This document shows, piece by piece, positions 1-6,749 of a DNA stretch of 15,080 nucleotides. Positions within the stretch are counted from its first letter, which is position 1. Every line of letters starts with the position of its first letter. Location: positions 1 through 15,080 of the forward strand of contig NZ_CAMPHH010000054.1 in NCBI RefSeq assembly GCF_946885855.1, read 5' to 3'. Made by a program: the position numbers and the translations under genes. This DNA is from an uncultured Actinotalea sp. GTDB lineage: Bacteria; Actinomycetota; Actinomycetes; Actinomycetales; Cellulomonadaceae. The notes under the pieces were generated by a model, which saw nothing but the letters and a program-made list of their open reading frames with translations, searched no databases and was not told the origin of the DNA.

Positions 1-1621
1 GCGGGCGTTCGGCGTCTCCCGTGGCCTCCTGCGGTACGTCGAGCGTCTCGTCTCCCACGACGTCGCGCTGCGCGGCATGGCGACCCTGCGCACCCGCGTC
101 TACGAGCGGCTCGCCGCCGGTGACCCCGCGGCCCTCGTGACGCTGCGGCGCGGGGACCTCCTGGCCCGGGTCGGTGCCGACGTCGACGCGGTGGGCGACG
201 TCGTCGTCCGCGGTCTGCTGCCGATGGCCGTGGCCACGGTCGTCGGCCTGGGGTCGAGCGTCCTCGTCGGGGTCTTCCTGCCCGCAGCCGGGCTCGCCCT
301 GGCCCTGGCGCTCCTCGTCGCCGGGGTCCTCGCGCCGGCGCTGGCGCGGCGGGCCGCCCGGGCCGCCGAGGCCCGCTCGGCCGAGGCGGCGGCCGACGTG
401 TCGGCCACCGTCCTGACCCTGCTCGGCGGCGCCGCGGAGCTGCAGGTCGCGGGCCGGGTCGACCCGCTCGTCGATGCCCTGCGGCAGGCCGAGGCCCGGC
501 GCGCCCAGGCCGCCGACGACGCCGCGCGGCCGGCCGCCCTCGGTGCCGCCCTGCAGCCGGCGGCCACCGGGGCGGCCGTGCTCGCGGCGCTCCTCCTCGG
601 GATCCCCGCGACGGTCGCGGGGACGCTCGCCCCGGTCGAGCTCGCCGTCGTCGTCCTCACGCCGCTCGCCGCGTTCGAGGCCGTGGCCGCCCTGCCCGCG
701 GCGGCGGTGCAGGTCCTCCGGTCCCGGCAGGCCGCCGAGCGGATCATGGCCCTGCTCGACGCGGCCGCCCCGACACCGTCCGCACCGGCGGCACCGGCCG
801 CGAAGGACATGCCGGTCGCGCCGGACGTGCCGAACCGGCAGGACGGCCAGGGCCTTCCCGACCCGGCGCCCCTCGACGAACTCGCCACTGCCCGGCCGGG
901 CACCGCCCCGCCCGTCCTGCGGGCTCGCGGGCTCGCGTGCGCCAGGCCCGGCGGGCCCGTGCTCGTCCGCGACCTGGACCTCGACCTCGAGCCGGGACGC
1001 GGCGCCGTCGTCGTGGGTCCGAGCGGCGTGGGCAAGACGACGCTCCTGCTGACGCTCGCCGGGCTGCTGGCTCCGCGGGCCGGCACGGTGCGGGTCGGGG
1101 GGCGGGACCTGGCCGCCCTCCGCCGCGAGCAGGCCGCCGGCCTCGTCGCCTACACGCCGGAGGACGCGCACGTCTTCGACACGAGCGTCCTGGAGAACCT
1201 GCGCGTCGCCCGTGGGGACGTGACGGAGGACGAGGCGCGGGCGGCGCTCACCACGGTCGGGCTCGGCGCGTGGCTCGCCGGGCTGCCCGACGGGCTCGCC
1301 ACGAGCCTCGGCGCGGACGCGACGCGCGTGTCCGGCGGCCAGCGCCGCCGCCTGCTGCTGGCCCGCGCCCTGCTCACCCGCGCCCCGCTGCTCCTGCTCG
1401 ACGAGCCGACCGAGCACCTGGACGACGAGGACGCCACGGCCCTGCTGCGGGGCCTGCTCGACGGGACGCTGGCACCTGGGCGCGGCGTGCTCGTCGTGAC
1501 GCACCGGGAGCCGGGCACCGAGGCGGCGGGCACCGTGCTGCGCCTCGCCGGGACGCCGGGCGGCCGCGCAGGGGTCGACGCCCGGGCCGGCGCGCGCGTC
1601 GGGGCGGCGCCCCTCGGCTGA
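1..1621 (+). CDS. cydC: Thiol reductant ABC exporter subunit CydC (5' end outside window)
   Basis: CydC is half of the CydDC membrane ABC exporter, which moves cysteine/glutathione to the outside and is needed to assemble the cytochrome bd oxidase. The reading frame is open from base 2, and 539 codons are visible. The first residues contain RYVERLVSHD, the CydC-type motif near TM1-2, so roughly 60-70 residues are missing. Hydrophobic segments lie at visible residues about 71-91, 93-115, 189-209 and 213-233. An Ala/Pro-rich linker (about 255-303) precedes the ATPase domain. That domain has Walker A GPSGVGKTT (1016-1042), signature SGGQ (1331-1342), Walker B ending in DE (1400-1405) and the H-loop His (1502-1504). 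The usual Q-loop Gln is Glu (1160-1162). An ATG at 77 could be mistaken for a start, but homology continues upstream of it. The gene is probably the last of a cydABDC operon. The main alternative is CydD or a fused CydDC; the SHD motif favours CydC. Confidence 0.9.
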   Translation, partial: RAFGVSRGLLRYVERLVSHDVALRGMATLRTRVYERLAAGDPAALVTLRRGDLLARVGADVDAVGDVVVRGLLPMAVATVVGLGSSVLVGVFLPAAGLALALALLVAGVLAPALARRAARAAEARSAEAAADVSATVLTLLGGAAELQVAGRVDPLVDALRQAEARRAQAADDAARPAALGAALQPAATGAAVLAALLLGIPATVAGTLAPVELAVVVLTPLAAFEAVAALPAAAVQVLRSRQAAERIMALLDAAAPTPSAPAAPAAKDMPVAPDVPNRQDGQGLPDPAPLDELATARPGTAPPVLRARGLACARPGGPVLVRDLDLDLEPGRGAVVVGPSGVGKTTLLLTLAGLLAPRAGTVRVGGRDLAALRREQAAGLVAYTPEDAHVFDTSVLENLRVARGDVTEDEARAALTTVGLGAWLAGLPDGLATSLGADATRVSGGQRRRLLLARALLTRAPLLLLDEPTEHLDDEDATALLRGLLDGTLAPGRGVLVVTHREPGTEAAGTVLRLAGTPGGRAGVDARAGARVGAAPLG

Positions 1622-1708
1622 GCGTCCGCCCGGCGGAGTACCGTGCCGTCACGGGGCACGACGCGCCGGCGCCGCGATCCCCGCCGGCACGACCACGCAG
1701 GAGGCACG
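1622..1708. other. Short spacer between cydC and sensor kinase
   Basis: This 87-bp spacer has a TACCGT (1639-1644) that could be a -10 box, but no convincing -35. A weak stem of about 6 bp (CGTGCC/GGCACG) lies near 1641-1660. It is unclear whether the kinase is read from cydC transcripts or from its own promoter. Confidence 0.3.
1698..1708 (+). promoter_or_regulatory. Shine-Dalgarno that fixes the kinase start
   Basis: AGGAGG at 1699-1704 lies 4 nt before the ATG at 1709. The frame is open upstream to an ATG at 1643, but that one has no ribosome binding site, and the residues after it do not match the family. The 1709 start is therefore preferred. Confidence 0.7.
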
Positions 1709-3406
1709 ATGACGGCGCCCTCGACCGAGCGGCACAGCGGGTCCGTCGCGGCAGCGGAGCTCCTCCAGGCGGCACTCAACCTCGCCTCGAGCCTGGACCT
1801 GCCGAGCGTCCTGCAGCGGTTCGTCGCCGCGAGCACGGACCTGACCGGCGCCCGGTTCGGCGCGATCAACGTCCTGGACGCGCGTGGCCGCTCGACGACC
1901 TTCGTCCACACGGGGATGGACGAGCGGCTCGCCGCGATGCTCGGCCGGGGCCCGCACGCCGTCGGCGTCCTCGGCGCGATCCCGACCCGCGGGACGCTGC
2001 GCCTCGGGGACCTCATGCAGCACCCGAGCTTCCGTGGCTTCCCCGCCAACCACCCGCCGATGGGCTCCTTCCTGGGCACGGCCGTCCGCGTCCGGGACCG
2101 GGTGTACGGCTACCTCTACCTCTCGGAGAAGGAGGGCGGCTTCACCGACGACGACGACGAGGTCGTCCTCACCCTGGGCGCCGCGGCCGCCGTCGCGATC
2201 CAGAACGCGCAGATGTACGCGGACGCCGAGCACCGCGAGCACTGGCTCCAGGCCGGGCAGAAGATCACCACGATGCTCCTCTCCGGCGCCGAGGAGGAGG
2301 AGGTCCTCGCCGAGATCGCCTCGTCCTCCCGCGAGGTCGCCCGCGCCGACACGGCCGCGCTCGTCCTGCCGGGGATCGACGACACGTGGGTCATGGAGAT
2401 CGTCGACGGCGTGGGCGCCGACGAGCTCGTCGGGACCGTCATGCCGCCCGACGGCCGGGCGCGGACCGTGCTGCGGGACGGCAACGGCCTCGTGGTGGAC
2501 TCCCTGTCCCGCTCCCGCGCCATGCGGGTGGACGCCCTGCGGCAGTTCGGGCCGGCGATGTACGCGCCCATGCAGGCGGACGGGCGCGGGGTCGGCGTGC
2601 TGGTGCTCCTGCGCCGGGTGGGGTCGACCCCGTTCGAGCCCACCGACCTCGCGACCGCGGAGGCCTACGCGAACCAGGCGGCGCTGGCACTGGTCCTGGC
2701 CGAGGCGCGGCACGCCCAGGACGTCGCGGCCCTGCTCGACGAGCGGGAGCGGATCGCGCGCGACCTGCACGACCTCGCGATCCAGCAGCTCTTCGCCACC
2801 GGCATGCAGCTCGAGACTGCCCGCCGCCGCGCCGCCCGCGGCGTGGACCCGACGGAGCTGACCGGCATCGTGGAGGAGGCGCTCGACAACGTCGACGCGA
2901 CGGTCAAGCAGATCCGGTCGATCGTCCACGCGCTGCGCGACCCGGATGCGGCCGCCCCCCTCGCGGAGCGGCTGCGGCGCGAGGCCTCGCTCGCGCGGAC
3001 AGGCCTGGGCTTCGCGCCCTCGCTGCTCATCACGGTGGACGGGCGGGTCCTGGACTCCCCGGACAGCCTCGAGGGCGACGCCGCCTCCCTGGACGAGCGC
3101 GTCGGCGACGACCTGTCCGACGACGTCGTCGCGGTCGTGCGCGAGGGCCTCGCGAACGCGGCCCGGCACGCCCGCGCGTCCTCGGTCGCCGTGCGCGTCG
3201 AGCTGCACGGGGAGGCGCCGACCGGCCGCGTCGTCGTGGAGGTCGAGGACGACGGCGCCGGCCTGCCGCCCGAGCGCGAGCGGCGCTCGGGCACGGACAA
3301 CCTGGCCGCCCGGTCACGCCGCCACGGCGGCACCTTCACGCTGGGTGCCGGGTCGGACGGCGGGACGCTGCTCACCTGGCAGGCCCAGCTGCCGGGCCGG
3401 CGGTAG
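1709..3406 (+). CDS. DosS/DevS-like two-GAF sensor histidine kinase
   Basis: This 565-residue soluble sensor kinase has no membrane segment. It probably senses O2, NO, CO or redox state through haem and phosphorylates a LuxR-type regulator. GAF-A spans about residues 20-170 and contains NHPPM (His115) and, 22 residues later, Tyr137 in GYLYL. In M. tuberculosis DosS the proximal haem ligand His149 and distal Tyr171 sit in the same motifs with the same spacing. GAF-B spans about 190-335. The HisKA_3 dimerisation region carries ERERIARDLHDLAIQQLF, with His354 as phospho-acceptor. The HATPase_c domain follows: N-box REGLANAARHAR (478-489), G1 EDDGAGLP (513-520) and the final GGT loop near 551-553. 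An acidic stretch (about 450-472) before the N-box looks longer than in DosS. The gene lies 87 bp after cydC and is convergent with a DosR-like regulator. The kinase family is certain; haem binding is inferred from conserved residues. Confidence 0.92.
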   Translation: MTAPSTERHSGSVAAAELLQAALNLASSLDLPSVLQRFVAASTDLTGARFGAINVLDARGRSTTFVHTGMDERLAAMLGRGPHAVGVLGAIPTRGTLRLGDLMQHPSFRGFPANHPPMGSFLGTAVRVRDRVYGYLYLSEKEGGFTDDDDEVVLTLGAAAAVAIQNAQMYADAEHREHWLQAGQKITTMLLSGAEEEEVLAEIASSSREVARADTAALVLPGIDDTWVMEIVDGVGADELVGTVMPPDGRARTVLRDGNGLVVDSLSRSRAMRVDALRQFGPAMYAPMQADGRGVGVLVLLRRVGSTPFEPTDLATAEAYANQAALALVLAEARHAQDVAALLDERERIARDLHDLAIQQLFATGMQLETARRRAARGVDPTELTGIVEEALDNVDATVKQIRSIVHALRDPDAAAPLAERLRREASLARTGLGFAPSLLITVDGRVLDSPDSLEGDAASLDERVGDDLSDDVVAVVREGLANAARHARASSVAVRVELHGEAPTGRVVVEVEDDGAGLPPERERRSGTDNLAARSRRHGGTFTLGAGSDGGTLLTWQAQLPGRR

Positions 3407-3426
3407 GGGGACGGTCGGCGGTGGAT

Positions 3427-3456
3427 CGCGCGTCGGGGTGCTCGCCCCGACGCGCG
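3427..3456. terminator. Perfect 12-bp hairpin between convergent genes, likely bidirectional terminator
   Basis: The left arm 3427-3438 and right arm 3445-3456 are perfectly complementary, with a 6-nt loop. The hairpin starts 20 bp after the kinase stop and 50 bp beyond the response-regulator stop. There is no U-tract on either side, which is usual for GC-rich actinobacterial terminators. Confidence 0.6.
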
Positions 3457-3506
3457 CTCCTGCCCGTGGGTGCTCGTGCCGGCCGGGACGTCCGGGCGGC
3501 CCCGCG

Positions 3507-4181
3507 TCAGTCGTGGTCGGGCTTCCAGGAGCTCCGCTTGTGCCCGGCGACCCAGGCCGCGGCCTGGGTGCGGCGCTGCAGGCCCATCTTCGACAGCAGC
3601 GACGTGATGTGGTTCTTCACGGTCTTCTCGGCGACGCCGAGGCGCTCGGCGATCTCCCGGTTCGACATCCCCTCACCGATGAGGTCCAGCACCTTGCGCT
3701 CGCTCGGTGTGAGGTCGGCCGTCGGGTCGTCGTGACCGGCCCGGCGGCGGGTGACGGTCCGCTCATCCAGGAGGGTGCGGCCCGCGGCGACGGACCGGAC
3801 CACGTCCGCGATCTCCGCGCCGCGGACCGTCTTGAGCACGTACGCGGCGGCACCGGCCTCGAGGGCGGCGGCCAGCGCGTCGTCGTCGTCGAAGGAGGTC
3901 AGGATGATGGCCCGGGTGTCCGGCAGCGCGCTCCGGACGCCCTCGAGGATGTCGATCCCGGTGCCGTCGGGCAGCTGCAGGTCCACGAGCATGACCTGCG
4001 GCCTGACGAGCGTCGCACGACGCACGCCCTCGGCCACGGTGCCGGCCTCGGCGACGACGGTCATGCCGTCCGCGCGGTCGATCACCTCCGCGATGCCGCG
4101 CCGGACCACCTCGTGGTCGTCGACGATCATGACGGCGATGTCAGCGGTGCGCCCGGGCGCGGGCGGGACGTTGGCTACCAC
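3507..4181 (-). CDS. DosR/DevR-like NarL-family response regulator
   Basis: This 224-residue two-component regulator has a receiver domain followed by a LuxR-type helix-turn-helix. The receiver (about 14-132) has the acidic pair Asp21-Asp22 in IVDDHEVVRRG, phospho-acceptor Asp67 in VDLQLPDG, Thr95 in ILTSF and Lys117 in VLKT. The HTH (about 157-212) has AEKTVKNHI and ends RRTQAAAW, close to DosR. Lys186, Lys189 and Asn190 match the DosR DNA-contact residues Lys179, Lys182 and Asn183. The frame is open to an ATG at 4283, but that stretch is unlike the family. GTG 4181 is chosen because AGGA lies 8 nt before it, or because TAGGAT at 4194-4189 would make the mRNA leaderless; GTG 4187 is less likely. 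The gene is tail-to-tail with the DosS-like kinase, its most likely partner. The family is certain; the pairing is inferred. Confidence 0.92.
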   Translation of the reverse strand: MVANVPPAPGRTADIAVMIVDDHEVVRRGIAEVIDRADGMTVVAEAGTVAEGVRRATLVRPQVMLVDLQLPDGTGIDILEGVRSALPDTRAIILTSFDDDDALAAALEAGAAAYVLKTVRGAEIADVVRSVAAGRTLLDERTVTRRRAGHDDPTADLTPSERKVLDLIGEGMSNREIAERLGVAEKTVKNHITSLLSKMGLQRRTQAAAWVAGHKRSSWKPDHD

Positions 4182-4188
4182 GCCCACG

Positions 4189-4194
4189 ATCCTA
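4189..4194 (-). promoter_or_regulatory. Candidate -10 box of the response regulator (leaderless?)
   Basis: TAGGAT on the minus strand ends 7 nt before GTG 4181, so transcription could begin at the start codon. No good -35 is visible 16-18 bp upstream. The same AGGA could instead act as a Shine-Dalgarno. Confidence 0.4.
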
Positions 4195-4307
4195 GGCAGG
4201 GACGGCCCCGGAGGGCACCCGTGACCAGGCTCGGCGCGTCGCGCCTCCCGCGGCGACGGCCGGGCGGGACCACCCGGGCCCACCTCGGCTCGCCCCCGGG
4301 GACCGAC

Positions 4308-4343
4308 GGCCGTGGTCCCGGTCCGCAGACCGGCACCACGGCC
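4308..4343 (-). terminator. 16-bp stem hairpin directly after the hydrolase stop
   Basis: Arms 4308-4323 and 4328-4343 pair over 16 bp with a single mismatch and a 4-nt loop (CGCA). Flanking GGGACCG and CGGTCCC can lengthen the stem with a bulge. It begins 6 nt past the hydrolase stop codon. No T-run follows. It would insulate the regulator from hydrolase transcription. Confidence 0.65.
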
Positions 4344-4349
4344 GGTCCC

Positions 4350-5210
4350 TCAGAAGGTGGAACGCCAGTCGCGGATGACGCGCACGACCTCGTCGAGGTG
4401 GGACTCGAGGAGGAAGTGGCCGCCGTCGACCAGCTCGATCCGGGCGTGCGGGCAGTCGCGGGCGAAGGCCTCGGCGCCCGCCGGGCCGAAGATCTCGTCG
4501 TGGCGCCCCCACACGGCGAGCACCGGCACCTGGGAGTCCCGTAGCCAGGCGTGCAGGCGCGGGTACAGCGCCCGGTTGGTGCGGTAGTCGGCGAAGAGGG
4601 CCAGCTGGGCCACGTCCACACCGGGACGGTCCAGGAGCGCGAGGTCGTGCTCCCAGGCGTCCGGGTCGACCAGGCTCGGGTCGGGCACGCCGTGCAGGTA
4701 CTGCCACTCGACGGCCTCACGCCCCAGCGCCGGGCGCAGTGCGCTCTCGTTCACGGCGCCCTGGTCCTCGCCGTAGGCCCAGACCGGCCCCCAGAACTCC
4801 GGGACGAACCCGTCCTCGTAGGCGTTGCCGTTCTGGGAGATGATGCCCTCGACGACCTGGCGGCCCGCGAGGGCCAGTCGCCAGGCGATCGGCGCTCCGT
4901 AGTCCTGCGTGTAGACGGTGTACCTCTCGACCCCGAGCTCGTCGAGGAACGCGCTGGTCACGCGGGCGAGGGAGTCGAAGGTGTAGTCGAACTCGTCGAC
5001 GGAGGGCGCGGACGAGCGTCCGAAGCCGACGTGGTCCGGGGCGATCACCCGGTAGACGTCGGCCAGGGCAGGGATGAGGTGGCGGAACATGTGCGAGCTC
5101 GTGGGGTAGCCGTGCAGCAGCAGGATCACGGGCGCGTCGGCGGGGCCGGCCTCGCGGTAGAAGATCTCGTGCCCGTCGATCGTGACGGAGCGGTGGTGGA
5201 CAGCGGGCAT
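4350..5210 (-). CDS. Alpha/beta hydrolase, haloalkane dehalogenase/epoxide hydrolase-like
   Basis: This 286-residue cytoplasmic hydrolase has no signal peptide. It has the alpha/beta fold with the oxyanion-hole motif HGYPTSSHMF (33-42). The nucleophile elbow TQDYGAP puts Asp103 in the nucleophile place, as in haloalkane dehalogenases and epoxide hydrolases rather than in Ser esterases. Asp238 (WGRHDEIF) and His265 (DGGHFLLE) complete the likely triad. The cap domain is about 130-215. The substrate cannot be told from sequence: the second halide-binding Trp of dehalogenases (QDWG) is Tyr here, so epoxide or ester substrates are equally open. The ATG at 5210 has GAGAGG 7 nt upstream. It is divergent from the CGNR regulator, with 74 bp between the starts, which suggests that protein controls it. 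Confidence 0.88.
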   Translation of the reverse strand: MPAVHHRSVTIDGHEIFYREAGPADAPVILLLHGYPTSSHMFRHLIPALADVYRVIAPDHVGFGRSSAPSVDEFDYTFDSLARVTSAFLDELGVERYTVYTQDYGAPIAWRLALAGRQVVEGIISQNGNAYEDGFVPEFWGPVWAYGEDQGAVNESALRPALGREAVEWQYLHGVPDPSLVDPDAWEHDLALLDRPGVDVAQLALFADYRTNRALYPRLHAWLRDSQVPVLAVWGRHDEIFGPAGAEAFARDCPHARIELVDGGHFLLESHLDEVVRVIRDWRSTF

Positions 5211-5211
5211 G

Positions 5212-5245
5212 GACTAACCTCTCAGAGTGGTTTTACTGGTTAGTC
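5212..5245. promoter_or_regulatory. Inverted repeats, candidate operator of the hydrolase/CGNR divergent pair
   Basis: GACTAACC (5212-5219) and GGTTAGTC (5238-5245) form a perfect 8-bp inverted repeat with an 18-bp spacer. A second, overlapping imperfect palindrome of 17 bp is centred on 5224 (AACC.CTC / GAG.GGTT, 5216-5232). The AT-rich tract TTTTA lies between. The element sits between two divergent starts and overlaps the hydrolase ribosome binding site, a place where a repressor would act. Binding by the CGNR protein is inference. Confidence 0.5.
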
Positions 5246-5284
5246 GACGGTAGCAGGGGGAACCGGAGGAAGGAAAGGCACGCG

Positions 5285-5803
5285 ATGGTGGAGGACGAAG
5301 GGCTGCTGCTCGAGGTGCTCAACAGCACGCCCGTCGAGCAGGGACGCAGCCGCGACCTGCTCGACGGCGACGCCGGGGCGGCGCTGTCCGCCCGGCACGG
5401 GGGCACGGGCTCCCCCGCGGAGCTCGAGCACGTGCGGGAGATGCGCCGGCTCGTGCAGGACGCCGTCCGCGGCGCTCCGGAGGCGCCCCGCTCCCTGCAG
5501 CGGGCGCTGCAGGGAGTGTCGCTGACGCCGGCCGTCAGCGAGCACGGCATCGACTGGGAGCTGAGCGCCCCCGGGGACCGGCTGCTCGCCGCGCGCGTCG
5601 CGCTGGCCTGGGCCCGCGTCGCCGACGAGCTGCCCGGCCGGCTGCGCCCGTGCGCCAACGGCGAGTGCCACCTGTTCCTCGTCGACCACAGCAAGCCCGG
5701 CCGGGCGAAGTGGTGCTCCATGGCCACGTGCGGGAACAGGATGAAGGCCCGCGCGCACGCCGCCCGGGTCACCGGCACGGCGCCCACGCCCGCGCAGCGC
5801 TGA
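5285..5803 (+). CDS. CGNR zinc-finger (ABATE domain) transcriptional regulator
   Basis: This 172-residue protein is a predicted DNA-binding regulator. The N-terminal part (about 1-115) is the ABATE-type helical domain, with the LLEVLNSTP start typical of the family. The C-terminal zinc finger has RPCANGEC and WCSMATCGNR, giving four Cys at 123, 128, 144 and 149 and the name-giving CGNR at 149-152, followed by a basic tail KARAHAAR. The ATG at 5285 has a purine-rich GGAGGAAGGAAAGG stretch at 5265-5278. It is divergent from the alpha/beta hydrolase and probably regulates it and itself. Such regulators often sit next to small-molecule enzymes and are thought to sense a ligand or stress; no ligand can be named here. 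It ends 12 bp before the convergent mutM stop. Confidence 0.9.
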   Translation: MVEDEGLLLEVLNSTPVEQGRSRDLLDGDAGAALSARHGGTGSPAELEHVREMRRLVQDAVRGAPEAPRSLQRALQGVSLTPAVSEHGIDWELSAPGDRLLAARVALAWARVADELPGRLRPCANGECHLFLVDHSKPGRAKWCSMATCGNRMKARAHAARVTGTAPTPAQR

Positions 5804-5815
5804 CGAACCGGCGGC

Positions 5816-6748
5816 CTACCGTCTCCGCTGGCAGCGCGGGCAGCGGAACGAGGACCGGTTCATGAACGGCTCGCGGACGACGACGCCGCCGCACCGCGGG
5901 CACGGCCGCCCCTCCTGGCCGTACACCGCCAGGGACCGGTCGAAGTAGCCGGACGCCCCGTTGACGTTGACGTAGAGCGCGTCGAAGCTCGTGCCCCCGA
6001 CCCGCAGCGCCTCCGCCATGACGTCGGCGGCGGCGTCCAGCAGGGTGTCGACCGCCGTCGGTCGCAGCGTGTCCGTGCGCCGCGCGTAGTGCAGGCGGGC
6101 ACGCCACAGCGCCTCGTCGGCGTAGATGTTGCCCACCCCGGACACGAGCGTCTGGTCCAGGAGGGCCCGCTTGACGTCCGTGCGGCGGGACCGCAGGCGG
6201 GCGACGAGGGCGCGCCGGTCCAGCGCCGGGTCGAGCAGGTCCCGGGCGATGTGGGCCACGGGCTCGGGCACGGCCGCCACCGCGCTGCCGTGACCGCCCG
6301 CGGCGCCGTCGGCCGTCGGGAGGAGGTCGACCACGGTGAGGTGCCCGAACGTGCGCTGGTCGACGAAGTCCAGCACCAGCGGCCGGTGATCCTGCGTGGG
6401 CCCGTGTACGGGCCCGTCCTGGGCCACGAGGTGCAGGCGGGCGCGCAGGTGGGGGTGATCCACGGGCGGCGTGGTGGCGTCCCGGACGAGCAGCTGGCCG
6501 CTCATCCCGAGGTGGGCGAGCAGCGCCTCGCCGTCGGCACCGTCGTCCAGGAGGAGCCAGAGGAACTTGCCGCGGCGGACGGCGGCGCTGAGCGTGCGGC
6601 CGGTCAGCCGCCCGGTGAACTCGGCGACGGCGCCGGCCTGACGGCGGACCGCGGAGTCCCGGCGGACCTCCACCGCGTCCACCCTGCGGCCCAGGACGTG
6701 CCGGGCCAGGCCGTCACGGACCGTCTCGACCTCGGGCAGCTCGGGCAC
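5816..6748 (-). CDS. mutM: Formamidopyrimidine-DNA glycosylase (Fpg/MutM)
   Basis: Bifunctional base-excision repair enzyme of 310 residues that removes 8-oxoguanine and FaPy and nicks the abasic site. Start GTG 6748 is fixed by chemistry: the protein must begin [11 protein letters not shown], since Pro2 is the catalytic nucleophile and Glu3 assists. The frame is open far upstream, but that part overlaps rnc. Lys61 in RRGKFLW is the beta-hairpin Lys, and HLGMSGQL (79-86) is typical. The helix-two-turn-helix has [18 protein letters not shown]. The C-terminal zinc finger has Cys283, Cys286, Cys303 and Cys306, ending CPRCQRRR. A loop (about 103-120, near DGPVHGPTQ) is longer than in compact Fpg proteins. 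The GTG follows the rnc stop after 1 nt and has no clear Shine-Dalgarno, so it is probably translated by coupling. Confidence 0.96.
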   Translation of the reverse strand: MPELPEVETVRDGLARHVLGRRVDAVEVRRDSAVRRQAGAVAEFTGRLTGRTLSAAVRRGKFLWLLLDDGADGEALLAHLGMSGQLLVRDATTPPVDHPHLRARLHLVAQDGPVHGPTQDHRPLVLDFVDQRTFGHLTVVDLLPTADGAAGGHGSAVAAVPEPVAHIARDLLDPALDRRALVARLRSRRTDVKRALLDQTLVSGVGNIYADEALWRARLHYARRTDTLRPTAVDTLLDAAADVMAEALRVGGTSFDALYVNVNGASGYFDRSLAVYGQEGRPCPRCGGVVVREPFMNRSSFRCPRCQRRR

Positions 6749-6749
6749 G

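Larger units (their letters stand above)
4182..4349. other. Intergenic region between hydrolase and response regulator
   Basis: This 168-bp spacer between two minus-strand genes holds the hydrolase terminator hairpin at its right end and the candidate regulator promoter at its left end. No credible gene is seen in it. Confidence 0.6.

Noticed and set aside
100..3317. Long open frames on the strand opposite to cydC and the kinase
   Set aside because: They are rich in Arg, Ser, Pro and Ala, show no domain motif, and mirror the GC-rich codons of the real genes.
937..3735. A 932-codon plus-strand frame overlapping cydC and the kinase
   Set aside because: The translation is almost all Arg, Gly, Ala and Pro and runs through three real genes out of frame.
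4299..4318. GGGACC and GGTCCC as a DosR box
   Set aside because: The half-sites are 9 bp apart instead of about 4 and form part of the terminator stem behind the hydrolase.
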